Shown: positions 10,051 to 20,750, counted from the first letter of the stretch. The stretch is 64,000 bases of DNA from Pectinophora gossypiella (GCF_024362695.1 NC_065426.1:1054001-1118000); one strand, 5' to 3'. Numbers and translations are program-made. Notes: generated by a model from the letters alone, not told the origin.

Positions 10051-10622
10051 GTTTTTTATTTGCTCCCAGAACAGCATAGAAGCAACTACATTATTTTTAG
10101 AAATTTTACTATTGCACTGGTATAAGTAATGCTTCAGTACAATCATAGTTCAGAGGCATGAGCCATGTCTTCACAATTTCTTTGCATTCAAACAGCTGGC
10201 TAGGATTAGGGTGTAAGTACACATAAACTATACACCTCCGCTTCGGGCACGCAAGCATGATGCAACGTAATGTTATGTAGACGAATAGAATGTAGTCCTA
10301 AACCTACTTAAACATAGTCTTAGCAAATTAAATAGTAAAACGAATATACAGGATGTAAGCAGAAAGTAACACTAACACTAATGTGCAGCGGATGACATAA
10401 CTGTGCCAGTCTAATAGGACCTATCAGGTGGAATCGCGGCCGGCGAAAAATAGACCAAAATAAACTGGGTACGACGGCTGTGTCATTGACAGCGGAGAGC
10501 GGATAGCGGGGAATTGCAAAGATCATGGAAACATAATCCAAAAAAAGTAATTTCATACATACTCACACATAACATAACATAAGCTCAGGATTATATTCCT
10601 ATTGGGGTAGACACAGCAAGAT
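10051..10622. other. Unassigned spacer
   Basis: A stretch near 10210-10290 resembles 19235-19340 ('tacacctc' ... 'gtgatgt'), suggesting an old dispersed repeat. No exon is recognised. Confidence 0.35.
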
Positions 10623-10634
10623 CATCCATCGCAA

Positions 10635-10986
10635 TTTTTTTTTTGACGTGACTTATTGTATATTTGCCGCAGATAGCATTAACTACTTGGCCGGACAAAT
10701 GGGGAGCGTTGAAGGCTCTCATCCGGTACAACGTTTAAGATAACAGGCCTGAGGGTGCCCAGTTGGGCGCGAACCTCGGCTCAGGGCGTCGTCTGAGAGG
10801 AAAAATATTTGAAAGAATTCATCGACCCTAGTGGGTCGATAGCGATAAGCGCTGAATGAGGGAAATCGTCGACGCCGCCGGCGAGGTCGGTATCGGGGTC
10901 CTGAAGTGTTTGGTGTCGCGACCTGATTGGCTGCCTCTATGGCTAGAGTAATCGGATCGTCGGGATCGTATATTACGTCCTTCGGA
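10635..10986 (-). mobile_element. Poly(A) retroposon, family K, with TSD
   Basis: The left end is a T-run followed by 'gacgtgacttattgta', i.e. a poly(A) tail when read on the minus strand. It is flanked by 12-bp duplications 'catccatcgcaa' at 10623-10634 and 10987-10998. Other copies or parts: 12840-13015 (+), 43305-43820 (-), 45110-45400 (-), 58595-58790 (+), 63541-63960 (-) and several short 3' ends. It is either a SINE or a 5'-truncated LINE. Confidence 0.75.
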
Positions 10987-11089
10987 CATCCATCGCAAGA
11001 TGACTTTATTCTCTTAAAAAAAAAAAACTATGCAGTCACTTACCATGAGAACTAAATACATTATTTTTTTTTTTTTTATTTATTATAGA

Positions 11090-11395
11090 AAGGTACGGGT
11101 AATCGACAAGCATAACATTTATGGAACACACGTCAATTTTAAGTACAAATCTAAAACAACCGTCTAAAAATTTTACATTGGCCAATAACGCGCCAGAATT
11201 ACGTTGACAGCACACGTCAAAGTTTGTATACCAGCGAGATACCTTTTTGATTCGGCCGGGTTATTCATTCATTTACTCATTCTTCCTAAAATTAAGAGCT
11301 GTCATCCGTCCCTTTCCTTTTCGGCGGATAAGAAAATGACAGGTATAACTTAAAGTAAAATTAGGAGGTGTCTGCAGGAATCGGGGCCATTGTAT
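11090..11395. mobile_element. MITE family D, copy 1
   Basis: The left part 'acgggtaatcgacaagcata' and the right part 'cgtccctttccttttcggcg' ... 'ggaatcggggccat' match, inverted, the copy at 49529-49842. The inner sequence is non-coding. The third copy (22140-22225) is only an end. Confidence 0.65.
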
Positions 11396-11760
11396 TTATA
11401 TTATTTGTCTTGTTAACGTCGATTCATTAAGTACGTCTAACGTACCTACTCTGAATTATTGTATTTAATTAGTGACTTGTAATAGTATACTTGGCCTTTG
11501 CCCAGCAGTGGGACACTTTAGGCTAGATAAGATAAGAATAGTATATTACCAATAAAATTTAATTTTCATTTTCATTTAAGTATTATGTAATCATTACGGG
11601 GCCTTTGGCGGCTCAGTAATTACCGTGATAGATTTGGTCGGTCATTGCCCTCGCGCGATCGAACTACTCGCCTACTCGCTTCCCGCTCACACTCTTACTT
11701 ATACCCAAAGAGAGTAAAAATAAAGAAAATTGACTGCATTTTTGAGCGGCGGCTAGCGAC

Positions 11761-11795
11761 TATAAAACGCGGGAACTATTTTGTTATGAAATCAC
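11761..11795 (+). promoter_or_regulatory. TATA box and initiator of the structural-protein gene
   Basis: TATAAAA lies at 11761-11767. About 33 bases downstream, 'atcacaagtg' (11791-11800) contains a TCA that fits the insect initiator position. The resulting 5' leader would be about 35 bases before the ATG at 11829. Spacing and motifs agree with a focused Pol II promoter, as is usual for insect cuticle genes. Confidence 0.7.
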
Positions 11796-11828
11796 AAGTG
11801 TTCGTGCTTGGAAGCAGTGGTGTCCAAA

Positions 11829-11849
11829 ATGTGCTCAGTGTTCAGATAT
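11829..11849 (+). CDS. Exon 1 (first 7 codons) of secreted structural, cuticle-like protein
   Basis: The exon encodes MCSVFRY and ends at a strong donor GTGAGT (11850) in phase 0. I chose it because it lies about 35 bases after a TATA/initiator pair, has A at -3, and splices in phase to exon 2 to complete a textbook signal peptide (MCSVFRYVACALLVATTTAS). Cuticle-protein genes of insects often have a tiny first exon whose intron interrupts the signal peptide. The upstream ATG at 11786 is rejected: it lies before the predicted start of transcription and would reach the donor in phase 1, which does not fit exon 2. The 4.6-kb first intron holds only repeats. Confidence 0.72.
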
Positions 11850-12330
11850 GTGAGTTCTTGTGCCATTATTTAACCGACTTTCAAAAAAGGAGGTTATGTG
11901 CTTTCATGTGTGCTAGCTTTTGGAGTTGGTGTTTAAATTAATTGCCATAAAAGGATTAAATTATAAATTTTAAAGGATTCAATTATAAAGGAATAAATAA
12001 GAAAACCTCGCAAAAAGTATTAGAATAAGTGCTAGTAAACTTAATTATACAAAATCCTTTTTTTTGTGAAAAAAATAAGGGTTTTTTTACTTACCATTTT
12101 GGTTCGGAACCTTTAAAAATAATGGTTATCTATCAGCCAGATATGTGACTGATAATAGTATTGTTTTCGGCCTGGTGACCACTAGATAGTCTTTTATGAT
12201 AGAGCCCTAAAAGTTGGTATTAGGAGCTTAGAAATTTGGTACAAAACATAACATAAGCTCACGACAGTTGAGATAGTCAGATGGGCATCCATCCTAAGGT
12301 GAACTAAATTAAGTACCCCAAAAAATTCAA

Positions 12331-12500
12331 AATTCAAAAATATCTTTATTCAGCAGGTAACATAGTTACACTTTGAATCGTCGTTTTTTACATGACAAAC
12401 GTCTCATCCGTCTAAAACTACTGCGGCTTCTCACAACCTGTATAGCCAGGGAAAAGAAGCTGCAAGAAAAACGTCGGCACAGGGCCCTAGACGTTCTTTA
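12331..12500 (-). repeat. LINE 3'-end fragment, family L
   Basis: Begins with 'ttcaaaattcaaaaatatct' and continues 'gtaacatagttacactttga'. Read on minus it ends in AATAAAGATATTTTTGAATTT, the A/T-rich microsatellite-like end of a CR1/Jockey-type LINE. The same tail is at 14770-14945 (+), 21516-21705 (-), 33355-33405 (+) and 35228-35391 (-). Confidence 0.7.
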
Positions 12501-12659
12501 AAAAATTAACATAAAGTATTGTTATACAATTGAATAATTTGGCTGCCTAATATTTCCCAGATAGTTAATTCCGTGCATTCATATCTTCTAGATAATCACT
12601 AATCTCATTAAGCTTTCTGTTGGACTGTTGTTTATAACGTGGTGTTTATGAGTTAATTA

Positions 12660-13015
12660 ATATTTTTTATTGCTTTTTGGTTGATCTTACTAAGCCCACC
12701 AGGGCTTGGCTGGTTTTCCCTTGGCGGGTTGTTAAGTACCCCGAAACCTACTCCAACCGCCTGGTGTCGACCAGGCTTTGCCAGGTTTCTCTATTCAGCG
12801 TTTATCGCTATCCACCCACTAGGGTCGATTAATCAAATATCCTCGCAGACGACGCCCTGAGCCGAGGTTCGCGCTCTTAACTGGATACCCTCAGTCCGGT
12901 TGTTTTAAATTTTGTATCGCGGGAGAGCCCTTAACGCTCCCCATTTGTCCGGCTAAGCAGTCAATGCCATTGGCGGCATATGTACTAAGATAAAGCATAA
13001 GTCACGTCAAAAAAA
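12660..13015 (+). mobile_element. Retroposon family K, sense copy
   Basis: Sense-strand copy containing 'cgccctgagccgaggttcgc' and ending 'gtcacgtcaaaaaaaaa', the poly(A) end. The first 180 bases (12660-12840) are less clearly part of the family. Confidence 0.6.
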
Positions 13016-13021
13016 AACTTC

Positions 13022-13110
13022 GCGGGTCGGAAGTCAGTCAGATAGGCAGTCGCTTCTGTAAAAACCTGACCTGTCTAATCTTCAGGTTTGGTAAGCGGAC
13101 CCTGTGAACA
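13022..13110 (+). repeat. SINE family 4 tail fragment
   Basis: Carries 'gcagtcgcttctgtaaaaa' and 'ggtaagcggaccctgtgaa', the 3' part of family 4. Confidence 0.6.
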
Positions 13111-13589
13111 CGAGGTAACAGTAATTGATTTAACTTTTTGCGTCATCGGTTTTTATGTTTTTTTTTTTTATATTGGTACTCCGTCTCATCTACTATACTA
13201 ACCGCAGACAATAGTGAAAGTGTTCAGATAGATTGTATAGTATGATATAAATCGAGTTGTAATTTAATTTCGATCGATATATACGATTACAATTCATAAG
13301 TTGTATGTAAGTATATCTACTTATCACTTACTTACTTAGAACGACCTGGAGGGCCCACGCTTCCGAGGGAGAACAAGCATATCTTTCTTCCTTTTCTAAC
13401 AAAGATTACGTAAAAGGAAGTTCTTTTGTGCTGATTTGTATCAGTACTTAGTTAATTGACGCTTCGTGCTCTTTGTCTACTCCGGAAGGGAGATTGCGTG
13501 AAGATTACAGATACTTTTGTTAGTAATGTGCTTAAGAAAGTATTTGGACAGACCATAGAGTAGATTATCGATATCGAAATGATTATAGC

Positions 13590-13790
13590 GGTCCAGTGGT
13601 CCAGTGGTTGAGCGTTCGGTTCACGATCCGGAGGTCGCATCCCGGGTTCGAATCTCGTTGGGGTAATCACAAAAACCACTTTGTGAGCCTTTGTTTGGGT
13701 TGCAGGCTGAACAACCGATTGTCCGAAAGTAAAATGATCCGTGCTTCGGAAGGCAAGTTAAGCCATTAATCCCGGTTATTACTTATTGAT
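13590..13790 (+). mobile_element. SINE family 2, 3'-truncated copy
   Basis: The tRNA-derived head 'ggtccagtggttgagcgttc' and B box 'gggttcgaatctc' are followed by the body until 'cccggttattacttattgat'. Not a functional tRNA, because the SINE body follows. Confidence 0.75.
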
Positions 13791-14059
13791 GTAATTATAT
13801 AAGAAAAGAGCATAAGGTTCCAACATTTACTACCGTACTTCAGCGTAGGGACAAGTACTGCTTTGTAAACAGCCATCCTCGTATTTTGCGATTCCGGTCA
13901 AGTCGTGCCATCTGCGGCAAATCTACAATAAGTCATGTCAACAAAAAAAAACATCTTGTGAGCTACACTGGCTGCTAACAACTGCATGCATTGCCCCATT
14001 CACCGAATTATCCAACTTTTCTCTCCTTTTGATATCTTCGTCACATTTAGCATTCCCTG

Positions 14060-14170
14060 TAAACATAGTCATCACTAATATAAGAGCCACGGTCTTGTCG
14101 GTGTAGCATTGTCCTTGTTACTGTTTTAGGGGAAAATAGGGCAGTGGTTTCCCTCTTGCCTTCCGCCCAA
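14060..14170 (+). repeat. Repeat family H fragment
   Basis: Matches 'aagagccacggtcttgtcgg' and 'gggcagtggtttccctcttg' of the copies at 2000 and 29007. Confidence 0.6.
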
Positions 14171-14453
14171 CATACATAGTACTATTATTATTAATATTAC
14201 CTAACACAAACACACAATGCATCTATTTGCAATTTACTAGCGACCCATGTGTGCAATGTGCTCTGTGTGCTCTGTGGTTTATGTAATTGTGTTTGATATA
14301 TTGATATAACATTGACATATTTCTGAGGGTGTATACAAGGCTCATTTTGGCCTAAAAACATAAAAATATAAGTTTAAAAACAAAAACTCTCCAAAAAGTA
14401 TGAAACAGGAAATTATATGTCTGAAATTCTTCCGAATAGTGATGTTTAGGTAG

Positions 14454-14700
14454 GAGCCGTGGTAGACCAGTTGGTAAAACGCTTGCCTGTCACTTTGAGG
14501 TCGCAGGTTCGAATCCAGCACGGGCCTGAGACAACGATTGTCGAATTTGTTTTCGAATTCATGTTTGGATCATAAATGATTATCACGTTCAGCGGTGAAG
14601 GTTAACATCTTGAGGAAACCCACATTCCCGACAAATGCATTTTCGGAGGTATGTGACCTAACCTGTATTGGGTTGGTTTTCCCTTCGCGGGTTGGAATGT
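14454..14700 (+). mobile_element. SINE family 4 (tRNA-derived)
   Basis: Head 'gagccgtggtagaccagttg' with B box 'aggttcgaatcca', then 'aacgattgtcgaatttgttt', 'gaggaaacccacattcccga' and 'ttttcccttcgcgggttgga'. A second good copy is at 61318. Pieces are at 5935 (-), 13022, 23100, 33406, 41056 and 46185. Confidence 0.8.
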
Positions 14701-14769
14701 TGGCGCAACCGTGGTCGTGCCACCGTGGAGCCCTAGTAAGATAGGGCAGATAGGGCTCCTAAATATGTA

Positions 14770-14945
14770 AGTAATATTTGTTTCAAAAGATTGTATCTCG
14801 CGGGATTGCAGCTTCACTTCCGCGTCTATACAGGTTGTGAGAAGCTGCAGTAGTTTTAGCCGGATGAGACGTTCGTTATGTAAAAAATGACGATTCAAAG
14901 TGTAATTATGTTACTTACTGAATAAAGATATTTTTAAATTTGATT
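14770..14945 (+). repeat. LINE 3'-end fragment, family L (sense)
   Basis: Sense copy of the tail found inverted at 12331. It ends 'gaataaagatatttttaaat', including an AATAAA polyadenylation signal near 14921. Confidence 0.65.
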
Positions 14946-14999
14946 TTGGGATAAATTACCGCTCCGTATTTTCCCCAGTTATTATTCTAGCGTAACGCT

Positions 15000-15230
15000 C
15001 ACGATCTGGAGGTCCGGGTTCCGTACCATATGATTCCGTACTTGGGAAGGCACGGTTAAGCCGTTGGTCTTGGCTATTAGCCGTAAAAACCAACAACCCG
15101 CATTGGAGCAGCGTGGTGGAGTATGCTTCATACCCGCTTCGGTTGATTGAAGGGAGGCCTGTGCCCAGAAATGGGACGTGTATAGGCTGTTTATGTGTGT
15201 GTGTGTGTGTGTGTGTGTTTATGTAACATT
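15000..15230 (+). mobile_element. SINE family 1, rearranged copy
   Basis: Only the last part of the head remains ('cacgatctggaggtccgggt'), followed by the body with a deletion and a TG-repeat tail at 15195-15217. Confidence 0.7.
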
Positions 15231-15511
15231 TTTCAGTCGACCAGCACCCGATATGGTTGAATCATTGTTTGTTATAGTTGGCTATTGCTGGTCGTTGTTG
15301 GGCAGTAAATATAATTTATAACCGATATTTGCCATTTATATTGCCGATAAACCGTAGTTTGTTTTACGATACGATGTGTTTTAAAACTTTTAAACTTATA
15401 AGCTTGTTACATTGTTATTTGGACATTAAGTTATAAGCTATTGTTAATATTGTTATTTGGACGATGTTTCGAAGATAAATGCGTTCCATTCCATAGAAAA
15501 TATATAGACAG

Positions 15512-15659
15512 GTACAGTCATGAGCAATATAATGTACCCACTTTAGGATTCTGTTGCAGTAACATATTTGACATTTAGTAAGACTTACAGTTCAATTTGT
15601 CAAAAAAGTTAATGTGACATGGTAACAAAGTGTATACATATTAATGCTCGTGACCGGAC
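15512..15659. mobile_element. MITE family E, copy 1
   Basis: About 148 bp with inverted ends: 'gtacagtcatgagcaatata' and '...taatgctcgtgaccggac'. The inside reads 'gacatttagtaagacttaca' and 'aaaaaagttaatgtgacatg'. Copies: 19650-19812 and 58317-58466 (inverted), 60915-61048 (end missing) and 51384-51417 (end only). Confidence 0.75.
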
Positions 15660-15660
15660 A

Positions 15661-15875
15661 TACAGGGTGTTAGTGACATCGTAACGATTACTCAGGGGGA
15701 TGAATCACACCATGATTCTGAGTTAATATCAAGTGAAATTTCCTGTCGCAAAATTCATGAATTTTGTTAAGTTTTTTTAAATTATTATTAATTTTATACT
15801 TTTTCGATGTCAACTCAGAATCATGGTCTGTATCATCCCTCAAAGTTTTCGTTACGATGTCACTAACACCCTGTA
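15661..15875. mobile_element. Single-hairpin relative of the TA element
   Basis: One palindromic module of 215 bp with ends 'tacagggtgttagtgacatc' and '...cactaacaccctgta'. It lies directly against the MITE at 15512-15659. It lacks the second module and spacer of the double-hairpin form. Confidence 0.75.
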
Positions 15876-15879
15876 TACT

Positions 15880-16090
15880 GACGCCCGTAACTGCTAATGA
15901 GTCGGGCAGGGTAACAAGTAATCAAAGACAACTTGCAGTTTCTGTTGATAGGAATTTCCATTGATGTATAATTATGTTACTATAGTAACGAGCTCCTAAG
16001 ATGGTTACGATGAACCTTTTGGTTGCAAAGGATCAATCAGCTTATCGCCAATCCACAATATTGCTTCATCGTGATAGAAATAACACAATT
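15880..16090 (-). repeat. Retrotransposon 3'-end fragment, family J
   Basis: Diverged copy of 9815-10050, sharing 'caagtaatcaaagacaactt', 'gatgaacctt' and 'ggatca'. Confidence 0.45.
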
Positions 16091-16408
16091 CCTGTATCTG
16101 TGTTTAAATTATATATAGTAACCCCGACCAAAAAAGAAGTACTCAATTATTATGACAAAAGGCTAAAAATGCCTAACTCTATAAAAAGAAAAAATAACTT
16201 ATTCCACATAATATGTTCGAGATGAAGTGTATTACCATGAATCATAAATATATATTTACCGTCTTCTAACGAGACGTACTTATATAAAAACAAAACCTAA
16301 ATTCAAAGCGTTGTTAAAAATAAGGAAATACAAGCATAAAAATGCTATAAAATGTTCTGCGAGGAGTCCGCAACACAATTTATTTACAAAGTACCTTCTC
16401 GCCTGCAG

Positions 16409-16540
16409 GTAGCATGCGCGCTGCTCGTCGCTACGACGACAGCCAGCCAACAACAACAATGGACGCCGTACAACATGGCGGCCATGCAACAACAGTTTCA
16501 ACAACAGTTACAATACGGCCAACAACAGTGGGATCAACAG
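16409..16540 (+). CDS. Exon 2 of secreted structural, cuticle-like protein
   Basis: The acceptor 'ctcgcctgcag' ends at 16408 and the donor GTAAGA starts at 16541. The exon is 132 bases, 44 codons, phase 0 at both ends. It encodes the rest of the signal peptide (residues 8-20, VACALLVATTTAS) and a Gln-rich segment (residues 21-51) with the repeated words QQQ, QQQF and YGQQQW. Gln-rich stretches next to Gly- and Val-Pro-rich parts suggest an extracellular structural role, for example in cuticle or another secreted matrix. The reading frame runs open upstream of the acceptor (from 16352), but that part is non-hydrophobic and contains the pyrimidine tract, so I regard it as intron. Confidence 0.75.
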
Positions 16541-16927
16541 GTAAGATTCAAACAAAGATGATCCTACCTAACTTGAAGATTTGACAGGCAACTTTCAATC
16601 TGACCTTCCAACCCGAATGTCTGAAACCCGAAAGATTTTAAAGAGAAATAAAGCATGCCTCGAACGGAATTTTTAACAAACTTCTCTCGCTACGATTCCT
16701 CGTTTATCGTTGGGGGATCGCAGCCTAATTGTACCCGTGACGACGACGCAATTAAGGCTAGACTAAACAACATTATAATGAGAATCTTCGGGCGTTCTGC
16801 CCTACTCCTCCTAGCAACCACTCCGTCGCGGTAACGCGGTATCAGTTCAATACACAGTGTATAATGGTATACTCCCGTTTCTTCTACAAAATAACTTTTC
16901 CAGTGAGAACTAAAAACTATGACCAAA
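16541..16927. other. Start of intron 2, unassigned
   Basis: No repeat is recognised with confidence, except a SINE 4-like word 'gaagatttgacagg' near 16574. A GC-richer block at 16680-16850 is unique in the window. Confidence 0.4.
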
Positions 16928-17000
16928 TAGACACACACACACACACACACGCGTACCCACGCACGCACGGACACACGCACACACACACACACACCATAAA
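16928..17000 (+). repeat. (AC)n microsatellite
   Basis: Imperfect AC/CGC repeat. Val-Cys and His-Thr open frames on either strand are artefacts of it. Confidence 0.85.
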
Positions 17001-17044
17001 CTTATTAGCATATTTAAGAATAAGAAGAATAAGAATAAAGAATA

Positions 17045-17165
17045 TTTGTATACAAATTGCTTTTATGGAAGAGCGGAGTCTCCTGACACAGGCACTACGC
17101 TTAAAAGGAGACTCCAATCACCTTAATTACTGTAAATAGTTGCTAACAAATAAAGAATTTTGAAT
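17045..17165 (+). repeat. LINE 3'-end fragment
   Basis: Ends 'caaataaagaattttgaatt', a polyadenylation-like AATAAA followed by a T/A-rich end. The word 'aaaaggagactccaatcacc' has a relative at 59685 ('aaaggaggctccagc'). Confidence 0.5.
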
Positions 17166-17675
17166 TTATGAGAGCGATTTGTCCAGCCAAGTAGTTAATG
17201 CCATCTGAATTCATTTATGTAAGTAAGTATGTCAAGATATAGGTCCCCTAATTTGAGAGACAGGGTTACCTTCTGTTTTTAAATAGCCACCATCAAAATT
17301 ATATAAACCATTTAAACTAAAGTAAGACTCAGAGGGGGTGAGGTAAACCTATCTCGCCCGATACGAACTGGTGCGGCGTGGAGAGTTACCGTTCTTTACG
17401 TCGTATCAGATAATTAAAAAATTAAATAATATTTTTCGTAAAAAAAGTTAGAAATGGGGAATATAAGAGTGAACCTTCCATCTGTTAAAGTAAACACCTT
17501 TTGTCACAGAGTAATGAAGCGGCGTATTTGCTCAGCGGATTTTGAGAAGGAAACCAATGGATTTAATCGAAAACTGTTTGTTTTTACCATGTCACAGTTT
17601 TTAGGCCGTTTTGGAATTCAAATTTAAATTCAAAAATGTTTTTATTCAATAGGTAATATAGTTATAAATTTATAG
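17166..17675. repeat. Mixed intronic repeat fragments
   Basis: 17165-17210 is a 3' scrap of family K. 17300-17405 is family I ('ggtaaacctatctcgccc'). 17627-17665 is a short family L LINE end. The rest is unassigned. Confidence 0.5.
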
Positions 17676-17825
17676 TTAAACGCCACATCGAAACAATTCT
17701 TCTAGAAAAGCAATATTGCAATTTGACATTTGCGCATATAAAATTAAGTGCGCAATTCAAACAAATGACAAATTGCAATATTGCGTTTTTAAATGAGTTG
17801 CTTCAATGTGGCCTTTTTAACCCGC
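17676..17825. mobile_element. MITE family C, copy 2
   Basis: Inverted ends 'acgccacatcgaaac' / 'aatgtggcctttttaac', with an inner inverted pair around 'gcaatattgcaatttgaca' and 'aattgcaatattgcg'. Same design as 5421-5550. Confidence 0.65.
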
Positions 17826-18654
17826 CAGTTGTGTTATGAATAAGGGGGGTTATGGACGTGGCTTTATGTATGTAGGTATGTGAAAAAGGGGTCATAAGAT
17901 TTGGGCTGCGTATAAAACACGTACTCTGTTTTGATGTTTCTCATAAAGGGAGATTTTCTTTGCATTAAAAATTCAGAAGCAAAATCCCGAGATGACCGTA
18001 TCACGGGCGAAAAAAAAGAATAACATTTTTGGTTCCGTATCAAATTATGGAATTTGTTAAAAAAAATAAGTTTAAAAAGTCGAGCTCCAAAAAGTATGAA
18101 TCAGGAAAATATTTACACGAAATTCTTCTTACAAACAAAAAATTTTACATCAATAAGTTGATAAATTGATAATTTTTCTATTTAAATTCAATTGGGAATT
18201 GTAGTGATGTTCAGAGGATAACCGTCGTCGTATGCCAATCTGTCTCAAGAGTTTGTTTACTACTCTACTACTGACCTTACGACCAGTGAAACGTCTGCAA
18301 TAAAACGTAAACAAAGTCTTGCGTCTCAGCATGCATTTTTCACTTTCCGGGTTGTAGAGGTATATACATCAAACTTAAACAACATTGATACTTTTAGACA
18401 TGAAACTCTGCAAAGAAAAACTCGCGTCTTGATATTTCTGATTAAATTGAACGTAAGTCCTCCCGTCTCATTTATCCTTAATGATCTAATCTAAAGATTG
18501 CAATCAACAAGATGTATTTAGACATAAAATGGAATCGCTTAACTTGTTGGAGCTTAAAAGAAGTTGATTTAGATCTTTGAAGAAGTTCTTGTTTTATGGT
18601 CAGGTGTTTTATGTTTTCATTTTGTTTTAGTCGTGTTTTGTTTATGGATTATGA
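17826..18654. other. Intronic, unassigned
   Basis: No exon and no multi-copy repeat is recognised within this window. Open frames are short and without protein character. Confidence 0.4.
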
Positions 18655-18812
18655 GCTCGGACTTTTTGGCGGGAACGGGACGGTTGCTTTCTTCATTGAA
18701 TAATCTAAATAATTTATATGAATTAGTGTTTTGTGGTTAATGATCGCATTAAGTTAGTCGGAAGACATTCGCGACAATGTTATTATATCGGAATATTCAA
18801 TAAACAAAGTGT
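18655..18812 (+). repeat. Dispersed repeat family G, copy 1
   Basis: About 155 bp from 'ggcgggaacgggacggttgc' to 'aatattcaataaacaaagtg'. It is present in inverted orientation at 30103-30255 with high identity, including 'aatgatcgcattaa' and 'ggaagacattcgcg'. It does not match the SINE, LINE or MITE families defined here. Confidence 0.7.
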
Positions 18813-18839
18813 ACCTATCTATTGCCCTTTATTTGCCCT

Positions 18840-19165
18840 TTGGGCAAGGCAAGGCCAAGAAATTTTTTTGTGGTCCCTAGTTTGGTAAGGACCAAAAGTA
18901 TTATTTGTCCGAAGTACGGATCATCTTACTTTCGGATAATCAGGTGATCGGCCTGCAATGTAAGGACATTACAGGCTGAAAGTAAGATGATCCGTGCTTC
19001 GGAAGGCACGTTAAGCCGTTGGTCCCGGTTACTGCTTACTGATGTAAGTAAGTAGTCGTTACATGAGCCATGTCAGGAGTCTTTGGCGGCTCAATAGTAA
19101 CCCTGACACCAGGGCATATTACGTTGGTACTCCACCTCACAACCCACACGAGAGAAGAAGTTTGA
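18840..19165. repeat. Rearranged SINE family 2
   Basis: Contains the SINE 2 body twice in opposite orientations ('ggatcatcttactttcggat' then 'gaaagtaagatgatccgtgc'), followed by the normal 3' end. This is an inverted partial duplication of one element. Confidence 0.65.
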
Positions 19166-19649
19166 ATTCATGTTTGGATCACAGATAGTCGATATGACTT
19201 TATTTCCAAGATTTGTGCCCGGTTAATAGCAATAGGCTAGTTTTTATTATACTTATACATAGCTGGCGAGGAGTGGGTAAATATACACCTCTACCTACTC
19301 CGTTGGGGATACAGGCGTGATGTCATGTGAGGTCATTGAATGTTTGCGTTGATAACAAAAGCCATTCGACATCATATTTTCAAAAAAAATATTAATAAAT
19401 TCAAAGCTATTGCAATTCTTTGACTTCGAAATTGAAGTCAATTTTAAACGAACTAGCTATACAATAATGTTTCTTTGTCGACGTCTAAGAAAACCGTTTT
19501 CGTGAAATTTTACTTTTATAGCGAATGGAATTGGAAATTTACAATGTAATCGCAATGAAAGGTCCCATTGAGGTTAATAGTGTAAAGCACTTTTACTTTT
19601 TGCGTAATTATAGGCGAGAAAAAGGTATACCACATTGACGTAGAGCTGT

Positions 19650-19812
19650 AGGACAGGAGTCCTAGTACGGTCACAAGCATTAATATGTATACACTTTGAT
19701 ACCATGTCACATTAACTTTTTTGACAAATTGAACTGTAAGTCTCACTAAATGTCAAATGTATTAGTGCGACAGAGTCTTAAAGTGGGTACATTATATTGC
19801 TCATGACTGTAC
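19650..19812. mobile_element. MITE family E, copy 2 (inverted)
   Basis: Ends 'ggtcacaagcattaatatgt' and 'attatattgctcatgactgt'. Orientation is opposite to the copy at 15512. Confidence 0.7.
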
Positions 19813-19829
19813 GGCTTAGAAGCCATCGG

Positions 19830-20050
19830 TACGGCACTGCAGGATGAATGAGGCAATTCGCAAGGACTGTAACCTGGAACTTGACAGAGGGCAGCAGTAA
19901 CTGTCAGTACAATTCAGAGGCGGAGGACAGGAGTCCTAGTACGGCTTTGAAATAGACTACTCTGGGCGCCATCCCACTCGCGTCAGACAGAGTACTGCGG
20001 GAAGGCAAGAGGGAAACCATTGCCCTATTTTTCCCTAAAAAGTAGCATAG
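19830..20050 (-). repeat. Repeat family H (inverted)
   Basis: Inverted copy of 2000-2235: 'ctgtcagtacaattcagagg', 'tactctgggcgccatcccac' and 'ccctatttttccctaaaaag'. Confidence 0.65.
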
Positions 20051-20072
20051 AGAGTTTTAGACAAGACAACAA

Positions 20073-20400
20073 TCTTCTTCTTATCGTGTGGATTGTGAGG
20101 TGGAGTACCAACCTCATCAACCCTGGTGTCAGGGTTACTACTGAGCCGCCAAAGGCCCCTGACATGGCTCATGTACTGACTACATACTTACATGAGTAAG
20201 TAGTAACCGAGACCATCGGCTTAACGTGCCTTTTGAAGCACGAATCATCTTACTTTCGGACAATCAGGTGATCAGCCTGTAATGTGTTAATTAAACTAGA
20301 GATCACAAAGTGATTTTCGTGATATGTCTTCACCGGGATTTGAAGCCGGGACCTCCGGATCGTGAGCCCAACGCTCAAACCACTGGACCACGGAGGCCGT
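20073..20400 (-). mobile_element. SINE family 2, full-length copy
   Basis: Complete unit in minus orientation from the 3' end 'tcttcttcttatcgtgtgga' to the head 'ccactggaccacggaggccg'. The open reading frame is not conserved between copies. Confidence 0.85.
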
Positions 20401-20494
20401 TATGTTTGGATTGATGCTAATGTGTGCCTTATATTAGGCTGCGCAAAGTTCAGTTTCACAAAAAATATTTATTGTTCTCCGCGTGCGTTATCGG

Positions 20495-20750
20495 GTGAGA
20501 GCCTTCAGATCGGGTGAGAGCCTTCAGCGCTCCCCATTTGTCCGGCCAAGTAGTTAATGCCATCTGCGGCAAATCTACAATAAGTCACGTCAAAAAAAAA
20601 GAAACCGCGTGCGTGTATGAAGCGTTTGATGAATGTGGAGGAAGCAAGAGAAGTGTGTAAGGATCGAAGCAAATGGAATTCCATAGTCTCTGCTTACCCC
20701 GGTGAGAAATAGGCGTGAGTTTATTTATGTATGTATGTATTTATTGTTAC
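20495..20750 (+). repeat. Family K 3' end followed by LINE tail family M
   Basis: 20495-20597 ends 'aagtcacgtcaaaaaaaaag' (family K poly(A) end). 20610-20750 ('aatgtggaggaagcaagaga', 'cgaagcaaatggaattcca') ends in ATGT repeats. The latter recurs at 26140-26240 (+), 49075-49215 (-), 60640-60760 (+) and 61160-61205 (-). It looks like the 3' end of an RTE-type LINE. Confidence 0.6.

Noticed and set aside
11786..11849. Upstream ATG at 11786 as the start of the cuticle-like protein
   Set aside because: It lies just before the predicted transcription start, and its frame reaches the donor at 11850 in phase 1, which does not match the phase-0 acceptor of exon 2. The ATG at 11829 fits both.
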